Positions 15,586 to 24,091 of a DNA stretch of 64,000 bases are shown here, piece after piece; within the stretch, counting starts at the first letter, position 1; each line of letters opens with the position of its first letter. Both the position numbers and the translations under genes were made by a program. Origin of the DNA: an uncultured Collinsella sp. (lineage in GTDB: Bacteria; Actinomycetota; Coriobacteriia; Coriobacteriales; Coriobacteriaceae); NCBI GenBank assembly GCA_900541035.1, contig UQIN01000007.1, positions 1 to 64,000 of the forward strand, given 5' to 3'. The notes under the pieces are model-generated. The model did not search any database. It saw nothing but the letters and a program-made list of their open reading frames with translations, and was not told the DNA's origin.

Positions 15586-16611
15586 CTACTCCTGAACGGT
15601 CTCTTGGCAGACGACCTCGCGAATGGCGCGGATGCGGCGCATGGTGTCGTCGAACTGGTCGGGGGTGAGAGCCTGGGCGCCGTCGGACCAAGCGTGGCTC
15701 GGGTCGTCGTGGACCTCGATTTCCAAGCCGTTGGCACCGCAGGCGGTCGCAGCGAGCGCCATGGGCTCAACGTAGCGGGTGTAGCCGGTGGCGTGGCTGG
15801 GGTCGGCGACGACGGGCAGGTGCGACAGGTGGTGCAGCACCGGCACGGCGTTGAGGTCAAAGGTGTTGCGGGTGCGGGTCTCGAAGGTGCGGATGCCGCG
15901 CTCGCACAGGATGACGTTGTCGTTGCCCTCGCTCATGATGTACTCGGCGGCCATGAGCAGCTCGTCGACGGTACCGGACATGCCGCGCTTGAGCAGGATC
16001 GGGGTCTTGGTCTTACCGACCTCCTTGAGCAGGGGGAAGTTCTGGGCGTTGCGGGCGCCGATCTGCATGACGTCGATCTTCTTGTCGAGGAAGACCTGCA
16101 CGTCGCGCGGGTCCATGATCTCGGTGACGATTGGCATGTCGAGCTCGGCCGATGCCTCGCACAGCAGGTCAAGGCCGGCGGGGCCCATGCCCTGGTAGGC
16201 GTACGGAGAGGTGCGGGGCTTGTAGGCGCCACCGCGCAGCATCGTGGCACCGGCAGCCTTCACGCGGCGGGCGATGCGGATGAGGTTCTCGCCCTCGACG
16301 GAGCACGGGCCGGCGATGACCTGGAACTGGTCGCCGCCGATCTTGACGCCGTGGCCGCAGTCGATGATGGAATCCTCGGGATGGAACTTGCGGTTCGCGC
16401 GCTTGAACGGCTCGGAGACGCGCTGTACGCGCTCGACGACGTCCATGGACTCGAGCAGGAACGGGTCGATCTTGGTCGTGTCGCCCACCAGGCCGATGAT
16501 GGTCTCGTTCTCGCCGCGCGAGACGTCGGTCTTGAGTCCCTTCTTCTCAATCCAGCTGACGATATGGCCGACGGCCTCGTCGCTGGCGCTCTGCTTTAAA
16601 ATTGCAATCAT
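15586..16611 (-). CDS. aroF: 3-deoxy-7-phosphoheptulonate (DAHP) synthase, type I-beta
   Basis: The protein has 341 residues. The N-terminal 70 form a ferredoxin-like regulatory domain (MIAILKQSASDEAVGHIVSW). The rest is the TIM barrel with VIAGPCSVEG, RGGAYKPRTSPYAYQG, LKRGMSGTVDELL, and VVADPSHATG. It condenses PEP and erythrose 4-phosphate, the entry step of the pathway, and is the first gene of the aro run. The ATG at 16611 has GAGAGG seven bases upstream and matches the domain start. A terminator-like hairpin in the leader suggests transcriptional control. The ferredoxin-like domain is where aromatic amino acids inhibit related enzymes. Confidence 0.94.
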   Translation of the reverse strand: MIAILKQSASDEAVGHIVSWIEKKGLKTDVSRGENETIIGLVGDTTKIDPFLLESMDVVERVQRVSEPFKRANRKFHPEDSIIDCGHGVKIGGDQFQVIAGPCSVEGENLIRIARRVKAAGATMLRGGAYKPRTSPYAYQGMGPAGLDLLCEASAELDMPIVTEIMDPRDVQVFLDKKIDVMQIGARNAQNFPLLKEVGKTKTPILLKRGMSGTVDELLMAAEYIMSEGNDNVILCERGIRTFETRTRNTFDLNAVPVLHHLSHLPVVADPSHATGYTRYVEPMALAATACGANGLEIEVHDDPSHAWSDGAQALTPDQFDDTMRRIRAIREVVCQETVQE

Positions 16612-16644
16612 GGTGTGCCTCTCACCTCGATGGATAACTTTTGC

Positions 16645-16669
16645 AAAAACGGCCCGCATCGCGAGCCGT
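16645..16669 (-). terminator. Terminator-like hairpin in the aro operon leader (possible attenuator)
   Basis: On the minus strand ACGGCTCGC (16669-16661) pairs with GCGGGCCGT (16657-16649), nine pairs with one T-G wobble and a 3-nt loop, followed by TTTT. It lies 34 nt before the aroF start and downstream of a TATAAA (16690-16695). On the plus strand the following bases are not U-rich, so it works only toward aroF. Confidence 0.6.
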
Positions 16670-16774
16670 GTATATATGGTGCATGAGAGTTTATACTATC
16701 TGACTCGCTTTTGCCTTCTAAAGTGGGCCGTTGCACCGCGTCTTCCTCGGAATTGCAAAGCTTTTTCTTTTATT

Positions 16775-16804
16775 TTGATAGCCCGAGGTGCACTTGGGTA
16801 TAAT
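16775..16804 (+). promoter_or_regulatory. Promoter of tRNA-Arg(CCG)
   Basis: TTGATA (16775-16780), an 18-nt spacer and a perfect TATAAT (16799-16804), 11 nt before the mature tRNA 5' end. It is divergent from the aro genes. Confidence 0.8.
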
Positions 16805-16815
16805 GCCTTTCGTTG

Positions 16816-16892
16816 GCCCTATTAGCTCAGGGGATTAGAGCGTCTGCCTCCGGAGCAGAAGGCCGTTGGTTCGAATCCAACATGGGGCACCA
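16816..16892 (+). tRNA. tRNA-Arg (anticodon CCG)
   Basis: The acceptor GCCCTAT pairs with ATGGGGC, the D stem GCTC with GAGC, and the anticodon stem TCTGC with GCAGA. The loop is CTCCGGA (anticodon CCG). The T arm is GTTGG-TTCGAAT-CCAAC, and CCA is encoded. It reads CGG codons. Confidence 0.95.
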
Positions 16893-16903
16893 TCGAACGT
16901 AAG

Positions 16904-16940
16904 ACCGTCCGAACCTCGCATGGTCCGGGCGGTTTTTCTT
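16904..16940 (+). terminator. Terminator after tRNA-Arg(CCG)
   Basis: ACCGTCCGAACC (16904-16915) pairs with GGTCCGGGCGGT (16922-16933), with one mismatch and one wobble and a 6-nt loop, followed by TTTTTCTT. Confidence 0.8.
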
Positions 16941-16968
16941 ATACCGACGCGACGTGATGGGACGTGGT

Positions 16969-19686
16969 ATGGCAGCAACGGATATCGAGCGCGGACTCTC
17001 GACCGCCGAGGTCGAGGAGCGCATCGCCGCCGGTAAGATCAACCGCAACATGGAGCTCAAGACCAAGTCGGTCAAAGAGCTCATCATCGAGAACCTCTGC
17101 ACGTTGTTCAACTTGATTAACGTGGTCTTGGCGATTCTGGTCCTGTTGACCGGTTCGTTTAAGAACTTGACGTTCTTGTTCGTGGTGTTTTTGAACACCG
17201 CCATCGGCGTCATCCAGTCCATGCGTTCCAAGCGGATGGTCGATAAGCTTACGTTGCTCACCTCTAAGAAGGCTATTGCGGTGCGTGATGGTGCCGAAGT
17301 GGAGCTCGACCTGGACCAGATCGTGCTCGACGACATCATTCGCCTGGGGCGCGGCGACCAGATTCCCGCCGACGCCGTGGTGGTGTCGGGCGAGGCACTC
17401 GTTAACGAGAGCCTGCTGACGGGCGAGAGCGACCTCATTAAGAAGCAGCCCGGCGCCGAGCTCATGAGCGGCAGCTTTATCGATTCGGGCCTGCTGCGCG
17501 CCCGCGTGATCCATGTCGGCGCCGACAACTACGTGGCCAAGATCAACAACGAGGCCAAGTACGTTAAAAAGGTCAATTCCGAGATCATGAACGTGCTCAA
17601 CGCCATCGTGCGTTTTGCGAGCATCATCATGATTCCGCTTGGCCTGGCGCTGTTCACCTCGAGCGTGAGCGAGCTGTGGGACGCCGCCGGTACCCCGGGT
17701 GACAGCGCGCTTTCGTGGTGCTTCTCCGAGCTGTTGGCTGGTCGCGTGCCCTCTTCGGCGCTGCTGTCCACGGTGGGCGCCCTGCTGGGTATGATTCCGC
17801 AGGGTTTGGTACTGCTGACCTCGTCGGTACTGGCCATCGCCACGGTGCGCCTGGCGCGTCGCAAGGTGCTGGCCCAGCAGCTCTATTGCATCGAGACGCT
17901 CGCGCGCGTCGACGTGCTGTGTCTGGACAAGACGGGCACCATTACCTCGGGCCGCATGGAGGTCGAGGGCACCTATCCGCTGCCGGTTGAAGGCGTGAGC
18001 GTGGGGGAGAGCGAGGCCGCCGTTCCCGTCGATACCACGGTGCTCGACTTTGCGCTCGCTAACGTGGCGCGTGCGACTTCGGCGGATGCCAATGAGACCT
18101 GCCAGGCGCTGCTCAACTACTATGCAGACCGTCCGGTCGAGGTGTCCGAGCCGCTGTCGGTCATTCCGTTCTCGTCGTCCAAAAAGTGGAGCGGTGCTTC
18201 GTTTGCCCAAGGCTCCTATGTGATGGGTGCGGCGCAATTTGTGCTTTCGGACCGTGTATTTGCGCTGGTCGAGAATCGCGTGGCTGAGCTTGCCGATACC
18301 TGCCGCGTGCTCGTGGTGGCTCGCGTGGACGGCTTTACGCCCGACGGCGATATGGTTGGTGAGGCCGAGCCCGTGGGCTTTGTGACCATTCGCGACGAGA
18401 TCCGTACCTCGGCGGCCGAGACTATCGGCTACTTTAACGAGCAGGGCGTGACCCTCAACGTGATCAGCGGTGACGACCCCCGCACAGTGTCGTCGATCGC
18501 GCGCGTGGTGGGCGTGCCCGGGGCTGATGCGTACGTGGACGCCACGACGCTCGATACGCCGTCCAAGCTCGATGCGGCGGTGGACCGTTACCACGTCTTT
18601 GGCCGTGTGACGCCGCAGCAGAAGCGTGAACTCGTGCAGGCGCTCAAGCGTCGCGGGCACACTGTGGCCATGACGGGTGATGGCGTCAACGACGTTTTGG
18701 CGCTCAAGGAGGCCGACTGCTCCGTGGCGATGGCCGCCGGCTCCGATGCCGCGCGCAACGTGGCCGAGATCGTGCTCGTCGACAACGACTTTGCCTCGAT
18801 GCCCGCCGTGGTTGCCGAGGGTCGTCGTTCTATCAACAACCTGCAACGCTCGGCTTCGCTGTTCCTGACCAAGACGCTGTTCTCGATGGGTCTGGCGGCG
18901 CTCTGCATCGCGCTGCCGCCGTATCCCTTTGAGCCCATCCAGATGACGCTCATCAACTTCTTCTGCATCGGCGCGCCGGGCTTTGTTTTGGGCCTGGAGC
19001 CCAACAACGCCCGCGTGAAGGGGTCGTTCCTGACGAACGTACTCAAGCGTGCACTGCCGGCGTCGATTGCGGTCATTTTGGCTGCGGCACTCGATATCTT
19101 TGTGGCGCGCGTGTTTGGCTTTAGCCAGCTCACGCTGTCTACGATGTGCCTGCTTACGTCGTGTGCGGCGAGCGTCAGCCTGATCTGGCGCATCTCGCAG
19201 CCTCTCACGCCCCTGCGTGTGGTGCTCTTTGTGTTTGTGGTCGCCGGCATCTTGGTGGGCGTTATCGGATTCCCGGAGCTGCTGTCTATTGCCAACCTGT
19301 CGATGGGCCAGATGGTTATCTTGGCTGTCATCGTGGTCTTTACCTGCTCGGTGTTCTTTAAGCTCGCCACGATGATGGATTCGCTCAAGCCGCGTCGTCG
19401 TCATGCCGCAACTGGTTTTGGCCGCGGTGTGCGCGTCCGCCTGGGTCGCGGTGGCGGCAAGGTGAGCTCGACGGGTTCGACGGCCGAGCGTTTTGCCAAG
19501 CGCGTCGCCGCCGACATGGCGCAGCGCCGCGAAGATCGCACCGCTCGCGAGGCCGAGGCCCGCGCACTCGAGGGCGTGGCCCAGGCCCAGCCCAAGAAAA
19601 AGAAGAGTACTGGAGCCAAGCGCTCTCGCGTGACCAAGTCAGCCCAAGGCATCAAAGTCTCGATGCCAAGTAAAAAGAAGAAGTAA
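16969..19686 (+). CDS. P-type cation-transporting ATPase (CtpE-like)
   Basis: A protein of about 905 residues. It has the actuator motif LLTGESD (near 150), a PQGL motif in the ion-binding helix (277-280), phosphorylation site CLDKTGT with Asp320, and the hinge MTGDGVND near 570. About eight to ten membrane helices are visible. The PQGL helix and the sequence around it resemble mycobacterial CtpE, a calcium pump; the ion here is inferred. The last 90 residues are a very basic Lys/Arg-rich tail, unusual for the family. Start choice is weak: ATG 16969 has GGGA upstream, but ATG 16957 or GTG 16954 is possible. The gene follows a tRNA terminator and may have its own unseen promoter. Confidence 0.88.
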   Translation: MAATDIERGLSTAEVEERIAAGKINRNMELKTKSVKELIIENLCTLFNLINVVLAILVLLTGSFKNLTFLFVVFLNTAIGVIQSMRSKRMVDKLTLLTSKKAIAVRDGAEVELDLDQIVLDDIIRLGRGDQIPADAVVVSGEALVNESLLTGESDLIKKQPGAELMSGSFIDSGLLRARVIHVGADNYVAKINNEAKYVKKVNSEIMNVLNAIVRFASIIMIPLGLALFTSSVSELWDAAGTPGDSALSWCFSELLAGRVPSSALLSTVGALLGMIPQGLVLLTSSVLAIATVRLARRKVLAQQLYCIETLARVDVLCLDKTGTITSGRMEVEGTYPLPVEGVSVGESEAAVPVDTTVLDFALANVARATSADANETCQALLNYYADRPVEVSEPLSVIPFSSSKKWSGASFAQGSYVMGAAQFVLSDRVFALVENRVAELADTCRVLVVARVDGFTPDGDMVGEAEPVGFVTIRDEIRTSAAETIGYFNEQGVTLNVISGDDPRTVSSIARVVGVPGADAYVDATTLDTPSKLDAAVDRYHVFGRVTPQQKRELVQALKRRGHTVAMTGDGVNDVLALKEADCSVAMAAGSDAARNVAEIVLVDNDFASMPAVVAEGRRSINNLQRSASLFLTKTLFSMGLAALCIALPPYPFEPIQMTLINFFCIGAPGFVLGLEPNNARVKGSFLTNVLKRALPASIAVILAAALDIFVARVFGFSQLTLSTMCLLTSCAASVSLIWRISQPLTPLRVVLFVFVVAGILVGVIGFPELLSIANLSMGQMVILAVIVVFTCSVFFKLATMMDSLKPRRRHAATGFGRGVRVRLGRGGGKVSSTGSTAERFAKRVAADMAQRREDRTAREAEARALEGVAQAQPKKKKSTGAKRSRVTKSAQGIKVSMPSKKKK

Positions 19687-19789
19687 CTACGCGCTCTGGC
19701 GATGTTGAATTGGTGCCTTGCTCCTGTGGGGCCGTGGCGATGTTATGCTCTAACCTCAATTGTTTGAATTGCTTCGAAAAGAGGATGCC

Positions 19790-20932
19790 GTGATCTGCCC
19801 GCATTGCCTTAAGACTATCGAGGACGGCGCCTCGTTCTGCCCCTACTGCAACGCCTATGTGGGTCCGGGCGATGGTCCCGAGCACACCGAGTTCGTGTTC
19901 TGTGAGGGCTGCGGTGCCCGTCTTTCTCCGCATGATCGTACGTGCCCCAAATGCGGACGCCCCGCTCCGGGTATCCTCTCCGAGGACGCGGCCGCATCCG
20001 ATCTGGCTGCGGGCCGCACGGCGGGCTTTCCGCGCCTAACGCAAGAGCAGATCGATACCGAGGTGCCGCATGCGCCCGCCTCGGCAGCCGCGGTTCTTTC
20101 GGACGCCGCCGACCCCAATGAGACCTGCGTGCTGCCGGCTTTCGATAAGGATTTCGGTATCCCCAAGGTCGATATTCCCACGCCCGTTTCCCTGCATGAC
20201 GATGCTCAAAAGTCCAAGCGCAAGGTGCACCCCGACGAGGACGCCTATCACAAGCACAAGCGTCATATCCCCAAGCCGCTCATCGTCATCGCGGTCCTTG
20301 CCTTTGTGTGCGGTGGTGCGTATTGGTTCGTGACGGCCGATCCCATGGGTGTAATGCCTGGCTTCTACGACCAGTTTGGCCAAGCTGCACAAACCACCTT
20401 CCCCACGCGCCAAAAGGGCGAGGCGACCGAGGACGATACCAAGCAGGACGATTCTGCCGAGGTGGTCCAGGAAGAAACCGTGCTCACCGATGATCAGCTC
20501 TATACCAGGCTCGACGGTCTGTATCAGACCATCGTGTCCTACGCTGACGAGGACCAGATCGGCGAGGTCATCGATTCCTTTAACAACGGCTATCTCCGAA
20601 CGCCGCTGTCCACCCGTCAGGAGCTGTCGCAGAGTGCCTACGCCCTGCGCGACCAGATTAAAAAGACGCAAGATGAGCTCAACAACCTCAAGTACCAAGA
20701 TGATACGGTCTATGCGGACGACATCGCCCACTTAAAGCAGCTTGCCGAGTGGATGTATGAGCGCGTCGACGTGATCTGCCAGAGCTGGGATATCTCGCTG
20801 GCCATTCCCGATGGCGAGTCGATGAGTTCCCACCAAAGCGAGATCCTGGCGCCCATCGCACAGGGCGGCAACAGCGCGCTCAACCAGTACGACGCCAACG
20901 TGGGCTCCTGGAAGCCGCAGCAGCATTCCTAA
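19790..20932 (+). CDS. Zinc-ribbon membrane protein of unknown function
   Basis: The protein has 380 residues. Two treble-clef-like zinc ribbons open it: CPHC with CPYC (Cys3, 6, 17, 20) and CEGC with CPKC (Cys38, 41, 52, 55). A low-complexity acidic/Ala linker follows, then a single membrane helix at about 162-183 (PLIVIAVLAFVCGGAYWFVT) and an extracytoplasmic helical domain. The ribbons would be cytoplasmic and the C-terminal 195 residues outside. The GTG at 19790 has GAGGA upstream and begins exactly at the first ribbon. No function is recognised. A similar topology (cytoplasmic repeats, one helix, outside domain) is seen in the TPR protein two genes on. Confidence 0.7.
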   Translation: MICPHCLKTIEDGASFCPYCNAYVGPGDGPEHTEFVFCEGCGARLSPHDRTCPKCGRPAPGILSEDAAASDLAAGRTAGFPRLTQEQIDTEVPHAPASAAAVLSDAADPNETCVLPAFDKDFGIPKVDIPTPVSLHDDAQKSKRKVHPDEDAYHKHKRHIPKPLIVIAVLAFVCGGAYWFVTADPMGVMPGFYDQFGQAAQTTFPTRQKGEATEDDTKQDDSAEVVQEETVLTDDQLYTRLDGLYQTIVSYADEDQIGEVIDSFNNGYLRTPLSTRQELSQSAYALRDQIKKTQDELNNLKYQDDTVYADDIAHLKQLAEWMYERVDVICQSWDISLAIPDGESMSSHQSEILAPIAQGGNSALNQYDANVGSWKPQQHS

Positions 20933-20936
20933 AATT

Positions 20937-20962
20937 AGTTCGCCATGGTAGTTCGCCATGGT
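20937..20962. repeat. Tandem 13-bp duplication
   Basis: AGTTCGCCATGGT is present twice in exact tandem (20937-20949, 20950-20962), just after the zinc-ribbon gene. Each unit holds the palindrome CCATGG. Confidence 0.85.
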
Positions 20963-20983
20963 CGGCATAACCTACGTGCGCAA

Positions 20984-21013
20984 TTGATGTAAGCCCGTGC
21001 TTATTGCTACAAT
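20984..21013 (+). promoter_or_regulatory. Promoter of the cyclophilin gene
   Basis: TTGATG (20984-20989), an 18-nt spacer, TACAAT (21008-21013). The start codon is 40 nt downstream, behind GAGGAAGGAA. Confidence 0.6.
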
Positions 21014-21052
21014 TCGTACAAATATGCTTTAAACGCACGAGGAAGGAACCAC

Positions 21053-21595
21053 ATGTTTGGTTTTAAGAAAGAGCTCTACACGCCCGAGTATCAGCTTGTC
21101 GGCGACGAGTGCGCCGTAATCGAGACGTCGAAGGGTACCATCAAGGTCAAGTTTGACGGCGAGGGCGCTCCCATTCATGTCGCGAACTTCTGCGAGCTTT
21201 CCACGATGGGTTTCTATGATGGCCTTAAGTTCCATCGCTATGTGCCCGGTTTTGTCATCCAGGGCGGCGACCCCAATACCCGTGATATGTCCGGCGCCGA
21301 CGTTGCTGCCGGTCTTGAGGGCCCCGACGGCATGCCCGGTACCGGTGGCCCCGGCTACTGCATCAAGGGCGAGTTTGCCACCAATCCGCGCAACAGTCAT
21401 GTCGATGGCGCCCTTGCCATGGCACGCTCCATGGACCCCGATTCCGCGGGTTCGCAGTTCTACTTCTGCCTGGGTGCCCAGCATAACCTCGATTCCGGTT
21501 ACACCGTCTTTGGTACCACGGTCGAGGGTCTCGATGTGATTTCGCAGCTGCGTGCCGGCGACGAGATCGTCCATGTCGAGATCGTTCACGAGTAA
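21053..21595 (+). CDS. Peptidyl-prolyl cis-trans isomerase, cyclophilin type
   Basis: The protein has 180 residues and no signal peptide, so it is cytoplasmic. Family motifs include GLKFHRYVPGFVIQGGDP (catalytic Arg in FHR), then ALAMARSMDPDSAGSQFYF and a YTVFGTTVEGLDV segment. It speeds proline isomerisation in folding proteins. The ATG has GAAGGAA upstream. The TPR gene begins 11 nt after its stop, so the two are probably co-transcribed. Confidence 0.9.
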   Translation: MFGFKKELYTPEYQLVGDECAVIETSKGTIKVKFDGEGAPIHVANFCELSTMGFYDGLKFHRYVPGFVIQGGDPNTRDMSGADVAAGLEGPDGMPGTGGPGYCIKGEFATNPRNSHVDGALAMARSMDPDSAGSQFYFCLGAQHNLDSGYTVFGTTVEGLDVISQLRAGDEIVHVEIVHE

Positions 21596-21606
21596 AGGGG
21601 ACTTCC

Positions 21607-22911
21607 TTGAATAGCCAGCTGATCCAACAGGGCCGCGCCGCTTACCGCGCGGGTGATTTTTCCGCTGCAGCCCAGATGCTTGGGGCGGCAAAGACTCCCG
21701 ATGAGATTATGGGCGAGGCCGATCACCTTCGTGGCAACGCCTTGATGCACCTGGGCATGTATGCCGAGGCCGCCGAGGCTTATGCTGCCGCCCTCAACGA
21801 CGGCACCTACGGCAAGCGCGGCGCGCTGCTCACCAACCGCGGCAAGGCGCTCGCCGCCGTGGGCGACTACACGACGGCCGCCCAGGCGTTCTCTGCTGCT
21901 ACGCAGGATGCTTCCTATGCCACGCCGTTCAAGGCCTATCTGGGCCTGGGCAATGCGCTGTTCCAGTCGGGCGATTATGCCAACGCGGGTACTGCCTTCC
22001 GTCAGGCTGCCATCGACGGCGCCAATCCGGCTCCTGCCGCCGCACTCGGCGAGCTCGGTCGTTGCTTCATTAAGCTCGGCCGTCCGGCGGATGCCGTGGA
22101 GACCTACCGCACGGCTATCGACTTTGCCGGCCCCCGCGACGACACGCGTGCGCTCAATGCCGGCATGGGCCAGGCGCTTTCTGCCGCCGGCCGTCCCTCC
22201 GACGCACTCGACGCCTTTAACGCCGCTACTGCCGATGGCATCTACCAGCTCACTTCCGAGCAGGCCGATGAGCTTGCCCGCGTGCATGATTCGCTTGCCG
22301 CACTGTCTGCCCAGACGGCTATGGCCACGGCTCCGGCGCCCGCGATGGACGCCCCTGCCGTCGATCCGCTCGATCCTACGGGCGCGACCGGTCAGTTTAT
22401 GCCCGATCCCTCGGACACCGGCTTCTTTACACTGTCCGAGTCCGAGATGGTCCAGCAGGACCGTCAGGATCGTAAGCAGGCCAAGGTCCGTCGTCGCCAT
22501 CGCCACACGGGTCTTAAAGTCTTCATTGTGCTGCTTCTGCTCATTTTGATCGCCGCGGGCGGTCTGGGCTTTGCCTACACGCGCGGCTTTGGCTTCCCGT
22601 CTCAGGAGTCTGTCGTTTCCGATCTGTTCCAGGCTGCCGGCGACGGTGACACCGCAAAGGCCGAGTCTTGCCTGGCCTCGAGCTTGCCCGAGGACGCCAA
22701 GTCGATGATCATCTCCTCGATTCCGCAGGGTGCCACCGTGTCCGTCGAGGGCATGGATCAGTCCATGACCGAGACGACCGCCAAGGTGAAGGCATCGCTG
22801 TCCAAGGGCGGCGAGCAGGAGTACACCGTCAAATTCGTGCGCTCCGACAACCATATCGGCTGGGCCGTTTCCTCGCTCGATATGGATTTCTCGGCTGCTG
22901 ACAACCAGTAG
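21607..22911 (+). CDS. TPR-repeat protein with one membrane helix
   Basis: The protein has 434 residues. Residues 1-235 hold about six tetratricopeptide-like helical repeats rich in Ala and Gly (AAYRAGDFSAAAQMLG, then AYAAALNDGTYGKRGALLTN and similar). A linker and a basic patch (RKQAKVRRRHRHTG) follow, then one membrane helix at about 303-323 and an outside domain of about 110 residues with a DUF4878-like look (DLFQAAGDGDTAKAESCL). The TTG at 21607 has GGGG six bases upstream. The position next to mreBCD suggests a scaffold role in envelope growth, but this is inference. Confidence 0.75.
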   Translation: MNSQLIQQGRAAYRAGDFSAAAQMLGAAKTPDEIMGEADHLRGNALMHLGMYAEAAEAYAAALNDGTYGKRGALLTNRGKALAAVGDYTTAAQAFSAATQDASYATPFKAYLGLGNALFQSGDYANAGTAFRQAAIDGANPAPAAALGELGRCFIKLGRPADAVETYRTAIDFAGPRDDTRALNAGMGQALSAAGRPSDALDAFNAATADGIYQLTSEQADELARVHDSLAALSAQTAMATAPAPAMDAPAVDPLDPTGATGQFMPDPSDTGFFTLSESEMVQQDRQDRKQAKVRRRHRHTGLKVFIVLLLLILIAAGGLGFAYTRGFGFPSQESVVSDLFQAAGDGDTAKAESCLASSLPEDAKSMIISSIPQGATVSVEGMDQSMTETTAKVKASLSKGGEQEYTVKFVRSDNHIGWAVSSLDMDFSAADNQ

Positions 22912-22933
22912 TGACCTTATGGGATTTAGCTTT

Positions 22934-22966
22934 GCCCGGTGCTTCACCGCAAGTGAGGTGCCGGGC
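22934..22966 (+). terminator. Hairpin before mreB (weak terminator)
   Basis: GCCCGGTGCTTCAC (22934-22947) pairs with GTGAGGTGCCGGGC (22953-22966) with several wobbles. It lacks a real U-tract (TTGCGC follows), so it may be a weak terminator or an mRNA structure. Confidence 0.4.
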
Positions 22967-23026
22967 TTGCGCTAGTATGATGAGCTAGTAGTTTTCCAGC
23001 AATCATCCAACACATCAGGAGTTGCG

Positions 23027-24070
23027 TTGTTTTCTTTGATGGATATGTTCTTCGGTAGCTATGCGGGCGATCTTGCGATCGACCTCGGCACCGCAAATAC
23101 GCTTGTCTCCGTGCGCGGCAAGGGCATCGTCATTCGCGAGCCCTCTGTTGTCGCCATCGACAAGAACGACGAGCGCATCCTGGCGGTCGGTATCGAGGCA
23201 AAGCGCATGCTCGGCCGTACGCCCGGCAACATCGTGGCCGTTCGTCCCCTGAAGGACGGCGTCATCGCCGACTTCGATGTTACCGAGGCCATGCTTCGCT
23301 ACTTTATCGATAAGGCGTCCGAGAAGCGCTATCCGTGGACCCCGCGTCCGCGCGTTGTCGTCTGCGTTCCCTCCGGCGTCACGTCGGTCGAGAAACGTGC
23401 CGTCTTTGAGGCCACGATCCAGGCCGGGGCCCGCCAGGCCTATCTGATCGAGGAGCCCATGGCTGCCGCTATCGGCGCCGACCTGCCCGTCGAGGAGCCC
23501 ACCGGCTCCATGGTCATTGACATCGGTGGCGGTACCACCGAGGTTGCCGTTATCGCCATGGGCGGCATCGTCGTCTCGCAGTCCATCCGTATTGCCGGTG
23601 ACGAGTTCGATCAGGCCATCCTCACGCACGTTCGCGATGCCTATAACCTGGCCATCGGCGAGCGTACGGCAGAGGACATCAAGATCAAGGTCGGCTCCGC
23701 CGTGCCGCTCAAGGACGAGCTCGACGTCGAGGTCAACGGCCGCGACGTGATCACCGGTCTGCCCAAGACTGTGCGCATCGAGAGCGAGGAGATCCGTCGC
23801 GCGCTCAACAAGCCGCTCGACGAGATGGCCAAGGCCGTCAAGGACGCCCTCGACGCTACGCCTCCCGATCTTGCCTCTGACCTTATGTACTACGGCATTT
23901 TGCTGACCGGTGGTGGCGCTCTGCTACGCGGTCTCGACGTACGCCTGCGCGATGAGACCGGTGTTTCGGTCAACGTCAGCCCCACGGCGCTCGATAACGT
24001 CGTTAACGGCTGTGCCCGCGTGCTCGAGGCCAATGCGTTTGATGGTGGCTTCGTCCAGACCAATGCTTAA
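23027..24070 (+). CDS. mreB: Rod shape-determining protein MreB
   Basis: The protein has 347 residues. It is an actin-fold ATPase: DLGTANTLV (phosphate 1), MVIDIGGGTTEVAVI (phosphate 2), and GILLTGGGALLRGLD (adenosine). It starts at TTG 23027 six bases after AGGAG; an internal ATG (23039) is also possible. It polymerises under the membrane and guides the elongasome, whose other parts (MreC, MreD, PBP2, RodA) are encoded directly downstream. Confidence 0.96.
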   Translation: MFSLMDMFFGSYAGDLAIDLGTANTLVSVRGKGIVIREPSVVAIDKNDERILAVGIEAKRMLGRTPGNIVAVRPLKDGVIADFDVTEAMLRYFIDKASEKRYPWTPRPRVVVCVPSGVTSVEKRAVFEATIQAGARQAYLIEEPMAAAIGADLPVEEPTGSMVIDIGGGTTEVAVIAMGGIVVSQSIRIAGDEFDQAILTHVRDAYNLAIGERTAEDIKIKVGSAVPLKDELDVEVNGRDVITGLPKTVRIESEEIRRALNKPLDEMAKAVKDALDATPPDLASDLMYYGILLTGGGALLRGLDVRLRDETGVSVNVSPTALDNVVNGCARVLEANAFDGGFVQTNA

Positions 24071-24091
24071 TTTCCAAAAGGTGGATTCCAT

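Noticed and set aside
16939..19404. Long minus-strand frame (821 codons) opposite the P-type ATPase
   Set aside because: Arg/His-rich composition typical of a shadow frame; the plus strand shows full P-type ATPase motifs.
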